The notes: generated by a model not told the origin, from the sequence alone. Numbered from the stretch's first letter, positions 22,758 through 35,049 are shown. The stretch is DNA of 64,000 bases from Linyphia triangularis (GCA_963978545.1 OZ021732.1:48494059-48558058), one strand, 5' to 3'. Program-made: numbers and translations.

Positions 22758-22831
22758 GGCGCCGTGGCGTAGTTGGTCAAAGCGCCTGTCTAGTAAACAG
22801 GAGATCACGAGTTCGAATCTCGTCGGTGCCT
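22758..22831 (+). tRNA. tRNA-Thr-AGT: tRNA-Thr(AGT), G12 variant
   Basis: GGCGTAG D-arm form, paired with the ATT copy at 23103. Confidence 0.72.
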
Positions 22832-23102
22832 GAATGTCGAAGGAAATTTTTTGATTATATTCTGAAGGTACGTTAACAACCACCGCTTCAATTGCTTGGA
22901 ACTTAAATGTGTCAAGGGAGCTGGTTAAAGCACTTGTCTAGTAAACAGGCGATCACGAGTTAGAATATCGTCGGTAAAAGAATGTCGAACAAGAATATTT
23001 GCTTACATTATAAATGTATTTCAAATGATGTAATTTATCTCTTTTGACCAATATGCATTGAATTTTAATAAGTATACTCGATTGGTAGCGGAGAGTTAAC
23101 AC

Positions 23103-23176
23103 GGCACCGTGGCTTAGTTGGTTAAAGCGCCTGTCTATTAAACAGGAGATCAAGAGTTCGAATCTCGTCGGTGCCT
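23103..23176 (+). tRNA. Thr-type tRNA with anticodon ATT
   Basis: Loop CTATTAA, same body as 13060. Confidence 0.65.
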
Positions 23177-23605
23177 GAATTTCGAAGGAAATTTTTTGAT
23201 TATATTCTAAATCTATGTTAACAACCACAGCTCCCTATATTGGAAAATAAATATTTCAAAGGAGTCGTGGCTTAGCTGGTTAAAGCGCCTGTCTCGTAAA
23301 CAGGAGATCACCTGTTCAAATATCGTCGGTGCCTGAATGTTGAAAGCAAAATTTTGCTGAAATTCTAAATGTATGCCTAAATAAATTTACTAAAATAAAT
23401 CTCCTCTTAACTCTACTTTTTAATTATACATACAGCTCCAATTGATTGGCAACTAAAAGTCATCAACTCACCATGGCTTAGCCGGTTTTAGTGCCTGTCT
23501 AGTAAACAGGTGAGAAGTATTTTGAATATCTTCGAATCTGAATGTAATTATTATACTACTAATAAGAATAATAAGTATAATCGATTGGTAACGGGAAGTT
23601 CCCAT

Positions 23606-23679
23606 GGCGCCGTGGCTTAGTTGGTCAAAGCGCCTGTCTAGTAAACAGGAGATCACGAGTTCGAATCTCGTCGGTGCCT
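23606..23679 (+). tRNA. tRNA-Thr-AGT: tRNA-Thr(AGT)
   Basis: Consensus body; T8 follows. Confidence 0.92.
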
Positions 23680-23953
23680 GAATGTCGAAGGAATTTTTTT
23701 TAATTATATTCTGAAGGTACGTTAACAACCACCGCTTCAATTGCTTGGAACTTAAATGTGTCAAGGGAGCTGGTTAAAGCACTTGTCTAGTAAACAGGCG
23801 ATCACGAGTTAGAATATCGTCGGTAAAAGAATGTCGAACAAGAATATTTGCTTACATTTTAAATGTATTTCAAAATTGATGTAATTAATCTCTTTTGATA
23901 AATACGCATTGAATTTTAATAAGTATACTCGATTGGTAGCGGAAAGTTAACAC

Positions 23954-24027
23954 GGCACCGTGGCTTAGTTGGTTAAAGCACCTGTCTTGTAAACAGGAGA
24001 TCACGAGTTCGAATCTCGTCGGTGCCT
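23954..24027 (+). tRNA. tRNA-Thr-TGT: tRNA-Thr(TGT)
   Basis: Consensus body. The unit after it contains the 13-bp duplication near 24,280. Confidence 0.92.
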
Positions 24028-24469
24028 GAATTTCGAAGGAAATTTTTTGATTATATTCTAAATCTATGTTAACAACCACAGCTCCCTATATTGGAAAATA
24101 AATATTTCAAAGGAGTCGTGGCTTAGCTGGTTAAAGCGCCTGTCTCGTAAACAGGAGATCACCTGTTCGAATCTCGTCGGTGCCTGAATGTTGAAAGCAA
24201 AATTTTGCTGAAATTCTGAAAGTATGCCTAAATAAATTTACTAAAATAATTCTCCTCTTAACTCTACTTTTTAATTATACTTTTTAATTATACATACAGC
24301 TCCAATTGATTGGCAACTAAATGTCATCAACTCACCATGGCTTAGCTGGTTTTAGTGCCTGTCTAGTAAACAGGTGAGGACTAAATTGAATATCTTCGAA
24401 TCTGACTGTAATTATTACACTACTAATAAGAATAATAAGTATAATCGATTGGTAACGGGAAGTTCCCAT

Positions 24470-24543
24470 GGCGCCGTGGAATAGTTGTTCAAAGCGCCTG
24501 TCTAGTAAACAGGAGATCACGAGTTCGAATCTCGTCGGTGCCT
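24470..24543 (+). pseudogene. tRNA-Thr(AGT), D-arm subfamily
   Basis: GAATAGTTGTTC D arm as at 7770. Confidence 0.6.
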
Positions 24544-24816
24544 GAATGTCGAAGGAAATTTTTTGATTATATTCTGAAGGTACGTTAACAACCACCGCTT
24601 CAATTGCTTGAAACTTAAATGTGTCAAGGGAGCTGGTTAAAGCACTTGTCTAGTAAACAGGCGATTACGAGTTAGAATATCGTCGGTAAAAGAATGTCGA
24701 ACAAGAATATTTGCTTACATTTTAAATGAATTTCAAAATTGATGTAATTTATCTCTTTTGACCAATATGCATTGAATTTTAATAAGTATACTCGATTGGT
24801 AGCGGAAAGTTCCCAC

Positions 24817-24890
24817 GGCACCGTGGCTTAGTTGGTTAAAGCACCTGTCTTGTAAACAGGAGATTACGAGTTCGAATCTCGTCGGTGCCT
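24817..24890 (+). tRNA. tRNA-Thr-TGT: tRNA-Thr(TGT)
   Basis: AGATT variable-region form; stems intact. Confidence 0.88.
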
Positions 24891-25319
24891 GAATTTCGAA
24901 GGAAATTTTTTGATTATATTCTAAATCTATGTTAACAACCACAACTCAATATATTGGAAAATAAATATTTCAAAGGTGTCTTGGCTTAGCTGGTTAAAGC
25001 GCCTGTCTCGTAAACAGGTGATCACCTGTTCAAATCTCGTCGGTGCCTGAATATCGAAAGCAAAATTTTGCTGAAATTCTGAATGTATGCCTAAATAAAT
25101 TTACTAAAATAAATCTCCTCTTAACTCTACTTTTTAATTATACATACAGCTCCAATTGATTGGCAACTAAAAGTCATCAACTCACCATGGCTTAGCCGGT
25201 TTTAGTGCCTGTCTAGTAAACAGGTGAGGAATATTTTGAATATCTTCGAATCTGAATGTAATTATTATACTACTAATAAGAATAATAAGTATAATCGATT
25301 GGTAACGGGAAGTTCCCAT

Positions 25320-25393
25320 GGCGCCGTGGCTTAGTTGGTCAAAGTGCCTGTCTAGTAAACAGGAGATCACGAGTTCGAATCTCGTCGGTGCCT
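25320..25393 (+). tRNA. tRNA-Thr-AGT: tRNA-Thr(AGT), T25 variant
   Basis: G10-T25 wobble; otherwise consensus. Confidence 0.85.
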
Positions 25394-25666
25394 GAATGTC
25401 GAAGGAAATTTTTTGATTATATTCTGAAGGTACGTTAACAACCACCGCTTCAATTGCTTGGAACTTAAATGTGGCAAGGGAGCTGATTAAAGCACTTGTC
25501 TAGTAAACAGGCGATTACGAGTTAGAATATCGTCGGTAAAAGAATGTCGAACAAGAATATTGGCTTACATTTTAAATGTATTTCAAAATTGATGTAATTA
25601 ATCTCTTTTGACCAATACGCTTTGAATTTTAATAAGTATACTCGATTGGTAGCGGAAAGTTAACAC

Positions 25667-25740
25667 GGCACCGTGGCTTAGTTGGTTAAAGCACCTGTCT
25701 TGTAAACAGGAGATCACGAGTTCGAATCTCGTCGGTTCCT
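25667..25740 (+). tRNA. tRNA-Thr-TGT: tRNA-Thr(TGT), one acceptor mismatch
   Basis: 3' end CGGTTCCT; first gene of a 347-bp extra piece. Confidence 0.7.
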
Positions 25741-26013
25741 GAATTTCGAAGGAAATTTTTTGATTATATTCTGAAGGTACGTTAACAACCACCGCTTCAA
25801 TTGCTTGGAACTTAAATGTGTCAAGGGAGCTGGTTAAAGCACTTGTCTAGTAAACAGGCGATTACGAGTTAGAATATCCTCGGTAAAAGAATGTCGAACA
25901 AGAATATTGGCTTACATTTTAAATGTATTTCAAAATTGATGTAATTAATCTCTTTTGACCAATACGCTTTGAATTTTAATAAGTATACTCGATTGGTAGC
26001 GGAAAGTTAACAC

Positions 26014-26087
26014 GGCACCGTGGCTTAGTTGGTTAAAGCACCTGTCTTGTAAACAGGAGATCACGAGTTCGAATCTCGTCGGTGCCT
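26014..26087 (+). tRNA. tRNA-Thr-TGT: tRNA-Thr(TGT)
   Basis: Consensus TGT body. Confidence 0.92.
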
Positions 26088-26516
26088 GAATTTCGAAGGA
26101 AATTTTTTGATTATATTCTAAATCTATGTTAACAACCACAGCTCCCTATATTGGAAAATAAATATTTCAAAGGAGTCTTGGCTTAGCTGGTTAAAGCGCT
26201 TGTCTCGTAAACAGGAGATCACCTGTTCGAATCTCGTCGGTGCCTGAATGTTGAAAGCAAAATTTTGCTGAAATTCTGAATGTATGCCTAAATAAATTTA
26301 CTAAAATAAATCTCCTATTAACTCTACTTTTTAATTATACATACAGCTCCAATTGATTGGCAACTAAAAGTCATCAACTCACCATGGCTTAGCCGGTTTT
26401 AGTGCCTGTCTAGTAAACAGGTGAGGACTATTTTGAATATCTTCGAATTTGAATGTAATTATTATACTACTAATAAGAATAATAAGTATAATCGATTGGT
26501 AACGGGAAGTTCCCAT

Positions 26517-26590
26517 GGCGCCGTGGCGTAGTTGGTCAAAGCGCCTGTCTAGTAAACAGGAGATCACGAGTTCGAATCTCGTCGGTGCCT
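26517..26590 (+). tRNA. tRNA-Thr-AGT: tRNA-Thr(AGT), G12 variant
   Basis: GGCGTAG D-arm form, paired with the ATT copy at 26862. Confidence 0.72.
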
Positions 26591-26861
26591 GAATGTCGAA
26601 GGAAATTTTTTGATTATATTCTGAAGGTACGTTAACAACCACCGCTTCAATTGCTTGGAACTTAAATGTGTCAAGGGAGCTGGTTAAAGCACTTGTCTAG
26701 TAAACAGGCGATCACGAGTTAGAATATCGTCGGTAAAAGAATGTCGAACAAGAATATTTGCTTACATTATAAATGTATTTCAAATGATGTAATTTATCTC
26801 TTTTGACAAATATGCATTGAATTTTAATAAGTATACTCGATTGGTAGCGGAGAGTTAACAC

Positions 26862-26935
26862 GGCACCGTGGCTTAGTTGGTTAAAGCGCCTGTCTATTAA
26901 ACAGGAGATCAAGAGTTCGAATCTCGTCGGTGCCT
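26862..26935 (+). tRNA. Thr-type tRNA with anticodon ATT
   Basis: Loop CTATTAA, same body as 13060. Confidence 0.65.
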
Positions 26936-27364
26936 GAATTTCGAAGGAAATTTTTTGATTATATTCTAAATCTATGTTAACAACCACAGCTCCCTATATT
27001 GGAAAATAAATATTTCAAAGGAGTCGTGGCTTAGCTGGTTAAAGCGCCTGTCTCGTAAACAGGAGATCACCTGTTCAAATATCGTCGGTGCCTGAATGTT
27101 GAAAGCAAAATTTTGCTGAAATTCTAAATGTATGCCTAAATAAATTTACTAAAATAAATCTCCTCTTAACTCTACTTTTTAATTATACATACAGCTCCAA
27201 TTGATTGGCAACTAAAAGTCATCAACTCACCATGGCTTAGCCGGTTTTAGTGCCTGTCTAGTAAACAGGTGAGAAGTATTTTGAATATCTTCGAATCTGA
27301 ATGTAATTATTATACTACTAATAAGAATAATAAGTATAATCGATTGGTAACGGGAAGTTCCCAT

Positions 27365-27438
27365 GGCGCCGTGGCTTAGTTGGTCAAAGCGCCTGTCTAG
27401 TAAACAGGAGATCACGAGTTCGAATCTCGTCGGTGCCT
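27365..27438 (+). tRNA. tRNA-Thr-AGT: tRNA-Thr(AGT)
   Basis: Consensus body; T8 follows. Confidence 0.92.
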
Positions 27439-27712
27439 GAATGTCGAAGGAATTTTTTTTAATTATATTCTGAAGGTACGTTAACAACCACCGCTTCAAT
27501 TGCTTGGAACTTAAATGTGTCAAGGGAGCTGGTTAAAGCACTTGTCTAGTAAACAGGCGATTACGAGTTAGAATATCGTCGGTAAAAGAATGTCGAACAA
27601 GAATATTTGCTTACATTTTAAATGTATTTCAAAATTGATGTAATTAATCTCTTTTGATAAATACGCATTGAATTTTAATAAGTATACTCGATTGGTAGCG
27701 GAAAGTTAACAC

Positions 27713-27786
27713 GGCACCGTGGCTTAGTTGGTTAAAGCACCTGTCTTGTAAACAGGAGATCACGAGTTCGAATCTCGTCGGTGCCT
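27713..27786 (+). tRNA. tRNA-Thr-TGT: tRNA-Thr(TGT)
   Basis: Consensus body; the flank reads GGACATTTTTT, so the T-run is kept. Confidence 0.92.
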
Positions 27787-28215
27787 GAATTTCGAAGGAC
27801 ATTTTTTGATTATATTCTAAATCTATGTTAACAACCACAGCTCCCTATATTGGAAAATAAATATTTCAAAGGAGTCGTGGCTTAGCTGGTTAAAGCGCCT
27901 GTCTCGTAAACAGGAGATCACCTGTTCGAATCTCGTCGGTGCCTGAATGTTGAAAGCAAAATTTTGCTGAAATTCTGAATGTATGCCTAAATAAATTTAC
28001 TAAAATAAATCTCCTCTTAACTCTACTTTTTAATTATACATACAGCTCCAATTGATTGGCAACTAAATGTCATCAACTCACCATGGCTTAGCTGGTTTTA
28101 GTGCCTGTCTAGTAAACAGGTGAGGACTAAATTGAATATCTTCGAATCTGACTGTAATTATTACACTACTAATAAGAATAATAAGTATAATCGATTGGTA
28201 ACGGGAAGTTCCCAT

Positions 28216-28289
28216 GGCGCCGTGGCTTAGTTGGTCAAAGTGCCTGTCTAGTAAACAGGAGATCACGAGTTCGAATCTCGTCGGTGCCT
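28216..28289 (+). tRNA. tRNA-Thr-AGT: tRNA-Thr(AGT), T25 variant
   Basis: T25 form. Its psiA is the type that usually precedes the D-arm subfamily, so this unit looks recombinant. Confidence 0.85.
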
Positions 28290-28562
28290 GAATGTCGAAG
28301 GAAATTTTTTGATTATATTCTGAAGGTACGTTAACAACCACCGCTTCAATTGCTTGGAACTTAAATGTGGCAAGGGAGCTGATTAAAGCACTTGTCTAGT
28401 AAACAGGCGATTACGAGTTAGAATATCGTCGGTAAAAGAATGTCGAACAAGAATATTGGCTTACATTTTAAATGTATTTCAAAATTGATGTAATTAATCT
28501 CTTTTGACCAATACGCTTTGAATTTTAATAAGTATACTCGATTGGTAGCGGAAAGTTAACAC

Positions 28563-28636
28563 GGCACCGTGGCTTAGTTGGTTAAAGCACCTGTCTTGTA
28601 AACAGGAGATCACGAGTTCGAATCTCGTCGGTTCCT
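28563..28636 (+). tRNA. tRNA-Thr-TGT: tRNA-Thr(TGT), one acceptor mismatch
   Basis: 3' end CGGTTCCT; first gene of a 347-bp extra piece. Confidence 0.7.
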
Positions 28637-28909
28637 GAATTTCGAAGGAAATTTTTTGATTATATTCTGAAGGTACGTTAACAACCACCGCTTCAATTGC
28701 TTGGAACTTAAATGTGTCAAGGGAGCTGGTTAAAGCACTTGTCTAGTAAACAGGCGATTACGAGTTAGAATATCCTCGGTAAAAGAATGTCGAACAAGAA
28801 TATTGGCTTACATTTTAAATGTATTTCAAAATTGATGTAATTAATCTCTTTTGACCAATACGCTTTGAATTTTAATAAGTATACTCGATTGGTAGCGGAA
28901 AGTTAACAC

Positions 28910-28983
28910 GGCACCGTGGCTTAGTTGGTTAAAGCACCTGTCTTGTAAACAGGAGATCACGAGTTCGAATCTCGTCGGTGCCT
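28910..28983 (+). tRNA. tRNA-Thr-TGT: tRNA-Thr(TGT)
   Basis: Consensus TGT body. Confidence 0.92.
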
Positions 28984-29412
28984 GAATTTCGAAGGAAATT
29001 TTTTGATTATATTCTAAATCTATGTTAACAACCACAGCTCCCTATATTGGAAAATAAATATTTCAAAGGAGTCTTGGCTTAGCTGGTTAAAGCGCTTGTC
29101 TCGTAAACAGGAGATCACCTGTTCGAATCTCGTCGGTGCCTGAATGTTGAAAGCAAAATTTTGCTGAAATTCTGAATGTATGCCTAAATAAATTTACTAA
29201 AATAAATCTCCTATTAACTCTACTTTTTAATTATACATACAGCTCCAATTGATTGGCAACTAAAAGTCATCAACTCACCATGGCTTAGCCGGTTTTAGTG
29301 CCTGTCTAGTAAACAGGTGAGGACTATTTTGAATATCTTCGAATTTGAATGTAATTATTATACTACTAATAAGAATAATAAGTATAATCGATTGGTAACG
29401 GGAAGTTCCCAT

Positions 29413-29486
29413 GGCGCCGTGGCTTAGTTGGTCAAAGTGCCTGTCTAGTAAACAGGAGATCACGAGTTCGAATCTCGTCGGTGCCT
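29413..29486 (+). tRNA. tRNA-Thr-AGT: tRNA-Thr(AGT), T25 variant
   Basis: G10-T25 wobble; otherwise consensus. Confidence 0.85.
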
Positions 29487-29759
29487 GAATGTCGAAGGAA
29501 ATTTTTTGATTATATTCTGAAGGTACGTTAACAACCACCGCTTCAATTGCTTGGAACTTAAATGTGGCAAGGGAGCTGATTAAAGCACTTGTCTAGTAAA
29601 CAGGCGATTACGAGTTAGAATATCGTCGGTAAAAGAATGTCGAACAAGAATATTGGCTTACATTTTAAATGTATTTCAAAATTGATGTAATTAATCTCTT
29701 TTGACCAATACGCTTTGAATTTTAATAAGTATACTCGATTGGTAGCGGAAAGTTAACAC

Positions 29760-29833
29760 GGCACCGTGGCTTAGTTGGTTAAAGCACCTGTCTTGTAAAC
29801 AGGAGATCACGAGTTCGAATCTCGTCGGTTCCT
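29760..29833 (+). tRNA. tRNA-Thr-TGT: tRNA-Thr(TGT), one acceptor mismatch
   Basis: 3' end CGGTTCCT; first gene of a 347-bp extra piece, 1,197 bases after the previous one. Confidence 0.7.
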
Positions 29834-30106
29834 GAATTTCGAAGGAAATTTTTTGATTATATTCTGAAGGTACGTTAACAACCACCGCTTCAATTGCTTG
29901 GAACTTAAATGTGTCAAGGGAGCTGGTTAAAGCACTTGTCTAGTAAACAGGCGATTACGAGTTAGAATATCCTCGGTAAAAGAATGTCGAACAAGAATAT
30001 TGGCTTACATTTTAAATGTATTTCAAAATTGATGTAATTAATCTCTTTTGACCAATACGCTTTGAATTTTAATAAGTATACTCGATTGGTAGCGGAAAGT
30101 TAACAC

Positions 30107-30180
30107 GGCACCGTGGCTTAGTTGGTTAAAGCACCTGTCTTGTAAACAGGAGATCACGAGTTCGAATCTCGTCGGTGCCT
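30107..30180 (+). tRNA. tRNA-Thr-TGT: tRNA-Thr(TGT)
   Basis: Consensus TGT body. Confidence 0.92.
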
Positions 30181-30609
30181 GAATTTCGAAGGAAATTTTT
30201 TGATTATATTCTAAATCTATGTTAACAACCACAGCTCCCTATATTGGAAAATAAATATTTCAAAGGAGTCTTGGCTTAGCTGGTTAAAGCGCTTGTCTCG
30301 TAAACAGGAGATCACCTGTTCGAATCTCGTCGGTGCCTGAATGTTGAAAGCAAAATTTTGCTGAAATTCTGAATGTATGCCTAAATAAATTTACTAAAAT
30401 AAATCTCCTATTAACTCTACTTTTTAATTATACATACAGCTCCAATTGATTGGCAACTAAAAGTCATCAACTCACCATGGCTTAGCCGGTTTTAGTGCCT
30501 GTCTAGTAAACAGGTGAGGACTATTTTGAATATCTTCGAATTTGAATGTAATTATTATACTACTAATAAGAATAATAAGTATAATCGATTGGTAACGGGA
30601 AGTTCCCAT

Positions 30610-30683
30610 GGCGCCGTGGCGTAGTTGGTCAAAGCGCCTGTCTAGTAAACAGGAGATCACAAGTTCGAATCTCGTCGGTGCCT
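30610..30683 (+). tRNA. tRNA-Thr-AGT: tRNA-Thr(AGT), G12 and T-stem variant
   Basis: GGCGTAG D arm, plus T stem ACAAG with one mismatch against CTCGT. Confidence 0.62.
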
Positions 30684-30954
30684 GAATGTCGAAGGAAATT
30701 TTTTGATTATATTCTGAAGGTACGTTAACAACCACCGCTTCAATTGCTTGGAACTTAAATGTGTCAAGGGAGCTGGTTAAAGCACTTGTCTAGTAAACAG
30801 GCGATCACGAGTTAGAATATCGTCGGTAAAAGAATGTCGAACAAGAATATTTGCTTACATTATAAATGTATTTCAAATGATGTAATTTATCTCTTTTGAC
30901 CAATATGCATTGAATTTTAATAAGTATACTCGATTGGTAGCGGAGAGTTAACAC

Positions 30955-31028
30955 GGCACCGTGGCTTAGTTGGTTAAAGCGCCTGTCTATTGAACAGGAG
31001 ATCAAGAGTTCGAATCTCGTCGGTGCCT
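30955..31028 (+). tRNA. Thr-type tRNA with anticodon ATT, G37
   Basis: Loop CTATTGA; A37 has become G. Body as at 13060. Confidence 0.58.
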
Positions 31029-31457
31029 GAATTTCGAAGGAAATTTTTTGATTATATTCTAAATCTATGTTAACAACCACAGCTCCCTATATTGGAAAAT
31101 AAATATTTCAAAGGAGTCGTGGCTTAGCTGGTTAAAGCGCCTGTCTCGTAAACAGGAGATCACCTGTTCAAATATCGTCGGTGCCTGAATGTTGAAAGCA
31201 AAATTTTGCTGAAATTCTAAATGTATGCCTAAATAAATTTACTAAAATAAATCTCCTCTTAACTCTACTTTTTAATTATACATACAGCTAAAATTGATTG
31301 GCAACTAAAAGTCATCAACTCACCATGGCTTAGCCGGTTTTAGTGCCTGTCTAGTAAACAGGTGAGAAGTATTTTGAATATCTTCGAATCTGAATGTAAT
31401 TATTATACTACTAATAAGAATAATAAGTATAATCGATTGGTAACGGGAAGTTCCCAT

Positions 31458-31531
31458 GGCGCCGTGGCTTAGTTGGTCAAAGCGCCTGTCTAGTAAACAG
31501 GAGATCACGAGTTCGAATCTCGTCGGTGCCT
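31458..31531 (+). tRNA. tRNA-Thr-AGT: tRNA-Thr(AGT)
   Basis: Consensus body; T8 follows. Confidence 0.92.
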
Positions 31532-31805
31532 GAATGTCGAAGGAATTTTTTTTAATTATATTCTGAAGGTACGTTAACAACCACCGCTTCAATTGCTTGG
31601 AACTTAAATGTGTCAAGATAGCTGGTTAAAGCACTTGTCTAGTAGACAGGCGATCACGAGTTAGAATATCGTCGGTAAAAGAATGTCGAACAAGAATATT
31701 TGCTTACATTTTAAATATATTTCAAAATTGATGTAATTAATCTCTTTTGACCAATATGCATTGAATTTTAATAAGTATACTCGATTGGTAGCGGAAAGTT
31801 AACAC

Positions 31806-31879
31806 GGCACCGTGACTTAGTTGGTTAAAGCGCCTGTCTTGTAAACAGGAGATCAAGAGTTCGAATCTCGTCGGTGCTT
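31806..31879 (+). tRNA. tRNA-Thr-TGT: tRNA-Thr(TGT), multiple variants
   Basis: GTGACTTAG, T stem AAGAG and 3' end GCTT, the same set as 18161. Confidence 0.62.
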
Positions 31880-32308
31880 GAATTTCGAAGGAAATTTTTT
31901 GATTATATTCTAAATCTATGTTAACAACCACAGCTCCCTATATTGGAAAATAAATATTTCAAAGGAGTCGTGGCTTAGCTGGTTAAAGCGCCTGTCTCGT
32001 AAACAGGAGATCACCTGTTCGAATCTCGTCGGTGCCTGAATGTTGAAAGCAAAATTTTGCTGAAATTCTGAATGTATGCCTAAATAAATTTACTAAAATA
32101 AATCTCCTATTAACTCTACTTTTTAATTATACATACAGCTCCAATTGATTGGCAACTAAAAGTCATCAACTCACCATGGCTTAGCCGGTTTTAGTGCCTG
32201 TCTAGTAAACATGTGAGGACTATTTTGAATATCTTCGAATCTGATTGTAATTATTATACTACTAATAAGAATAATAAGTATAATCGATTGGTAACGGGAA
32301 GTTCCCAT

Positions 32309-32382
32309 GGCGCCGTGGCTTAGTTGGTCAAAGCGCCTGTCTAGTAAACAGGAGATCACGAGTTCGAATCTCGTCGGTGCCT
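32309..32382 (+). tRNA. tRNA-Thr-AGT: tRNA-Thr(AGT)
   Basis: Consensus body; T6 follows. Confidence 0.92.
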
Positions 32383-32655
32383 GAATGTCGAAGGAAATTT
32401 TTTGATTATATTCTGAAGGTACGTTAACAACCACCGCTTCAATTGCTTGGAACTTAAATGTGGCAAGGGAGCTGGTTAAAGCACTTGTCTAGTAAACAGG
32501 CGATCACGAGTTAGAATATCGTCGGTAAAAGAATGTCGAACAAGAATATTGGCTTACATTTTAAATGTATTTCAAAATTGATGTAATTAATCTCTTTTGA
32601 CCAATACGCTTTGAATTTTAATAAGTATACTCGATTGGTAGCGGAAAGTTAACAC

Positions 32656-32729
32656 GGAACCGTGGCTTAGTTGGTTAAAGCACCTGTCTTGTAAACAGGA
32701 GATCACGAGTCCGAATCTCGTCGGTACCT
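32656..32729 (+). tRNA. tRNA-Thr-TGT: tRNA-Thr(TGT), acceptor and T-loop variant
   Basis: GGAACCG, TCCGAAT and 3' end GGTACCT, which changes acceptor pairs 3 and 4. Confidence 0.58.
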
Positions 32730-33158
32730 GAATTTCGAAGGAAATTTTTTGATTATATTCTAAATCTATGTTAACAACCACAGCTCCCTATATTGGAAAA
32801 TAAGTATTTCAAAGGAATCGTGGCTTAGCTGGTTAAAGCGCCTGTCTCGTAAACAGGAGATCACCTGTTCAAATATCGTCGGTGCCTGAATGTTGAAAGC
32901 AAAATTTTGATGAAATTCTGAATGTATGCCTAAATAAATTTACTAAAATAAATCTCCTCTTAACTCTACTTTTTAATTATACATACAGCTTCAATTGATT
33001 GGCAACTAAAAGTCATCAACTCAACATGGCTTAGCCGGTTTTAGTGCCTGTCTAGTAAACAGTTGAGGACTATTTTGAATATCTTCGAATCTGAATGTAA
33101 TTATTATACTACTAATAAGAATAATAAGTATAATCGATTGGTAACGGGAAGTTCCCAT

Positions 33159-33232
33159 GGCGACGTGGCTTAGTTGGTCAAAGCGCCTGTCTAGTAAACA
33201 GGAGATCACGAGTTCGAATCTCGTCGGTGCCT
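33159..33232 (+). tRNA. tRNA-Thr-AGT: tRNA-Thr(AGT), acceptor variant
   Basis: GGCGACG acceptor, with pair 5 lost; other arms consensus. Confidence 0.68.
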
Positions 33233-33506
33233 GAATGTCGAAGGAAATTTTTTTAATTATATTCTGAAGGTACGTTAACAACCACCGCTTCAATTGCTTG
33301 GAACTTAAATGTGTCAAGGGAGCTGGTTAAAGCACTTGTCTAGTAAACAGGCGATCACGAGTTAGAATATCGTCGGTAAAAGAATGTCGAACGAGAATAT
33401 TTGCTTACATTTTAAATGTATTTCAAAATTGATGTAATTAATCTCTTTTGACCAATATGCATTGAATTTTAATAAGTATACTCGATTGGTAGCGGAAAGT
33501 TAACAC

Positions 33507-33580
33507 GGCACCGTGGCTTAGTTGGTTAAAGCGCCTGTCTTGTAAACAGGAGATCAAGAGTTCGAATCTCGTCGGTGCCT
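33507..33580 (+). tRNA. tRNA-Thr-TGT: tRNA-Thr(TGT) fused to a CGT-type 3' flank
   Basis: Same 158-bp deletion and T stem AAGAG as 19862. Confidence 0.68.
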
Positions 33581-33851
33581 GAATGTTGAAAGCAAAATTT
33601 TGCTGAAATTCTGAATGTATGCCTAAATAAATTTACTAAAATAAATCTCCTATTAACTCTACTTTTTAATTATACATACAGCTCCAATTGATTGGCAACT
33701 AAAAGTCATCAACTCACCATGGCTTAGCCGGTTTTAGTGCCTGTCTAGTAAACAGGTGAGGACTATTTTGAATATCTTCGAATCTGATTGTAATTATTAT
33801 ACTACTAATAAGAATAATAAGTATAATCGATTGGTAACGGGAAGTTCCCAT

Positions 33852-33925
33852 GGCGCCGTGGCTTAGTTGGTCAAAGCGCCTGTCTAGTAAACAGGAGATC
33901 ACGAGTTCGAATCTCGTCGGTGCCT
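33852..33925 (+). tRNA. tRNA-Thr-AGT: tRNA-Thr(AGT)
   Basis: Consensus body; T6 follows, with one flank base deleted after it. Confidence 0.92.
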
Positions 33926-34198
33926 GAATGTCGAAGGAAATTTTTTAATTATATTCTGAAGGTACGTTAACAACCACCGCTTCAATTGCTTGGAACTTAA
34001 ATGTGGCAAGGGAGCTGGTTAAAGCACTTGTCTAGTAAACAGGCGATCACGAGTTAGAATATCGTCGGTAAAAGAATGTCGAACAAGAACATTGGCTTAC
34101 ATTTTAAATGTATTTCAAAATTGATGTAATTAATCTCTTTTGACCAATACGCTTTGAATTTTAATAAGTATACTCGATTGGTAGCGGAAAGTTAACAC

Positions 34199-34272
34199 GG
34201 AACCGTGGCTTAGTTGGTTAAAGCACCTGTCTTGTAAACAGGAGATCACGAGTCCGAATCTCGTCGGTGCCT
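34199..34272 (+). tRNA. tRNA-Thr-TGT: tRNA-Thr(TGT), acceptor and T-loop variant
   Basis: GGAACCG and TCCGAAT, as at 19011. Confidence 0.65.
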
Positions 34273-34701
34273 GAATTTCGAAGGAAATTTTTTGATTATA
34301 TTCTAAATCTATGTTAACAACCACAGCTCCCTATATTGGAAAATAAATATTTCAAAGGAATCGTGGCTTAGCTGGTTAAAGCGCCTGTCTCGTAAACAGG
34401 AGATCACCTGTTCAAATATCGTCGGTGCCTGAATGTTGAAAGCAAAATTTTGCTGAAATTCTAAATGTATGCCTAAATAAATTTACTAAAATAAATCTCC
34501 TCTTAACTCTACTTTTTAATTATACATACAGCTCCAATTGATTGGCAACTAAAAGTCATCAACTCACCATGGCTTAGCCGGTTTTAGTGCCTGTCTAGTA
34601 AACAGGTGAGAAGTATTTTGAATATCTTCGAATCTGAATGTAATTATTATACTACTAATAAGAATAATAAGTATAATCGATTGGTAACGGGAAGTTCCCA
34701 T

Positions 34702-34775
34702 GGCGCCGTGGCTTAGTTGGTCAAAGCGCCTGTCTAGTAAACAGGAGATCACGAGTTCGAATCTCGTCGGTGCCT
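34702..34775 (+). tRNA. tRNA-Thr-AGT: tRNA-Thr(AGT)
   Basis: Consensus body; T8 follows. Confidence 0.92.
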
Positions 34776-35049
34776 GAATGTCGAAGGAATTTTTTTTAAT
34801 TATATTCTGAAGGTACGTTAACAACCACCGCTTCAATTGCTTGGAACTTAAATGTGTCAAGGGAGCTGGTTAAAGCACTTGTCTAGTAAACAGGCGATCA
34901 CGAGTTAGAATATCGTCGGTAAAAGAATGTCGAACAAGAATATTTGCTTACATTTTAAATATATTTCAAAATTGATGTAATTAATCTCTTTTGACCAATA
35001 TGCATTGAATTTTAATAAGTATACTCGATTGGTAGCGGAAAGTTAACAC

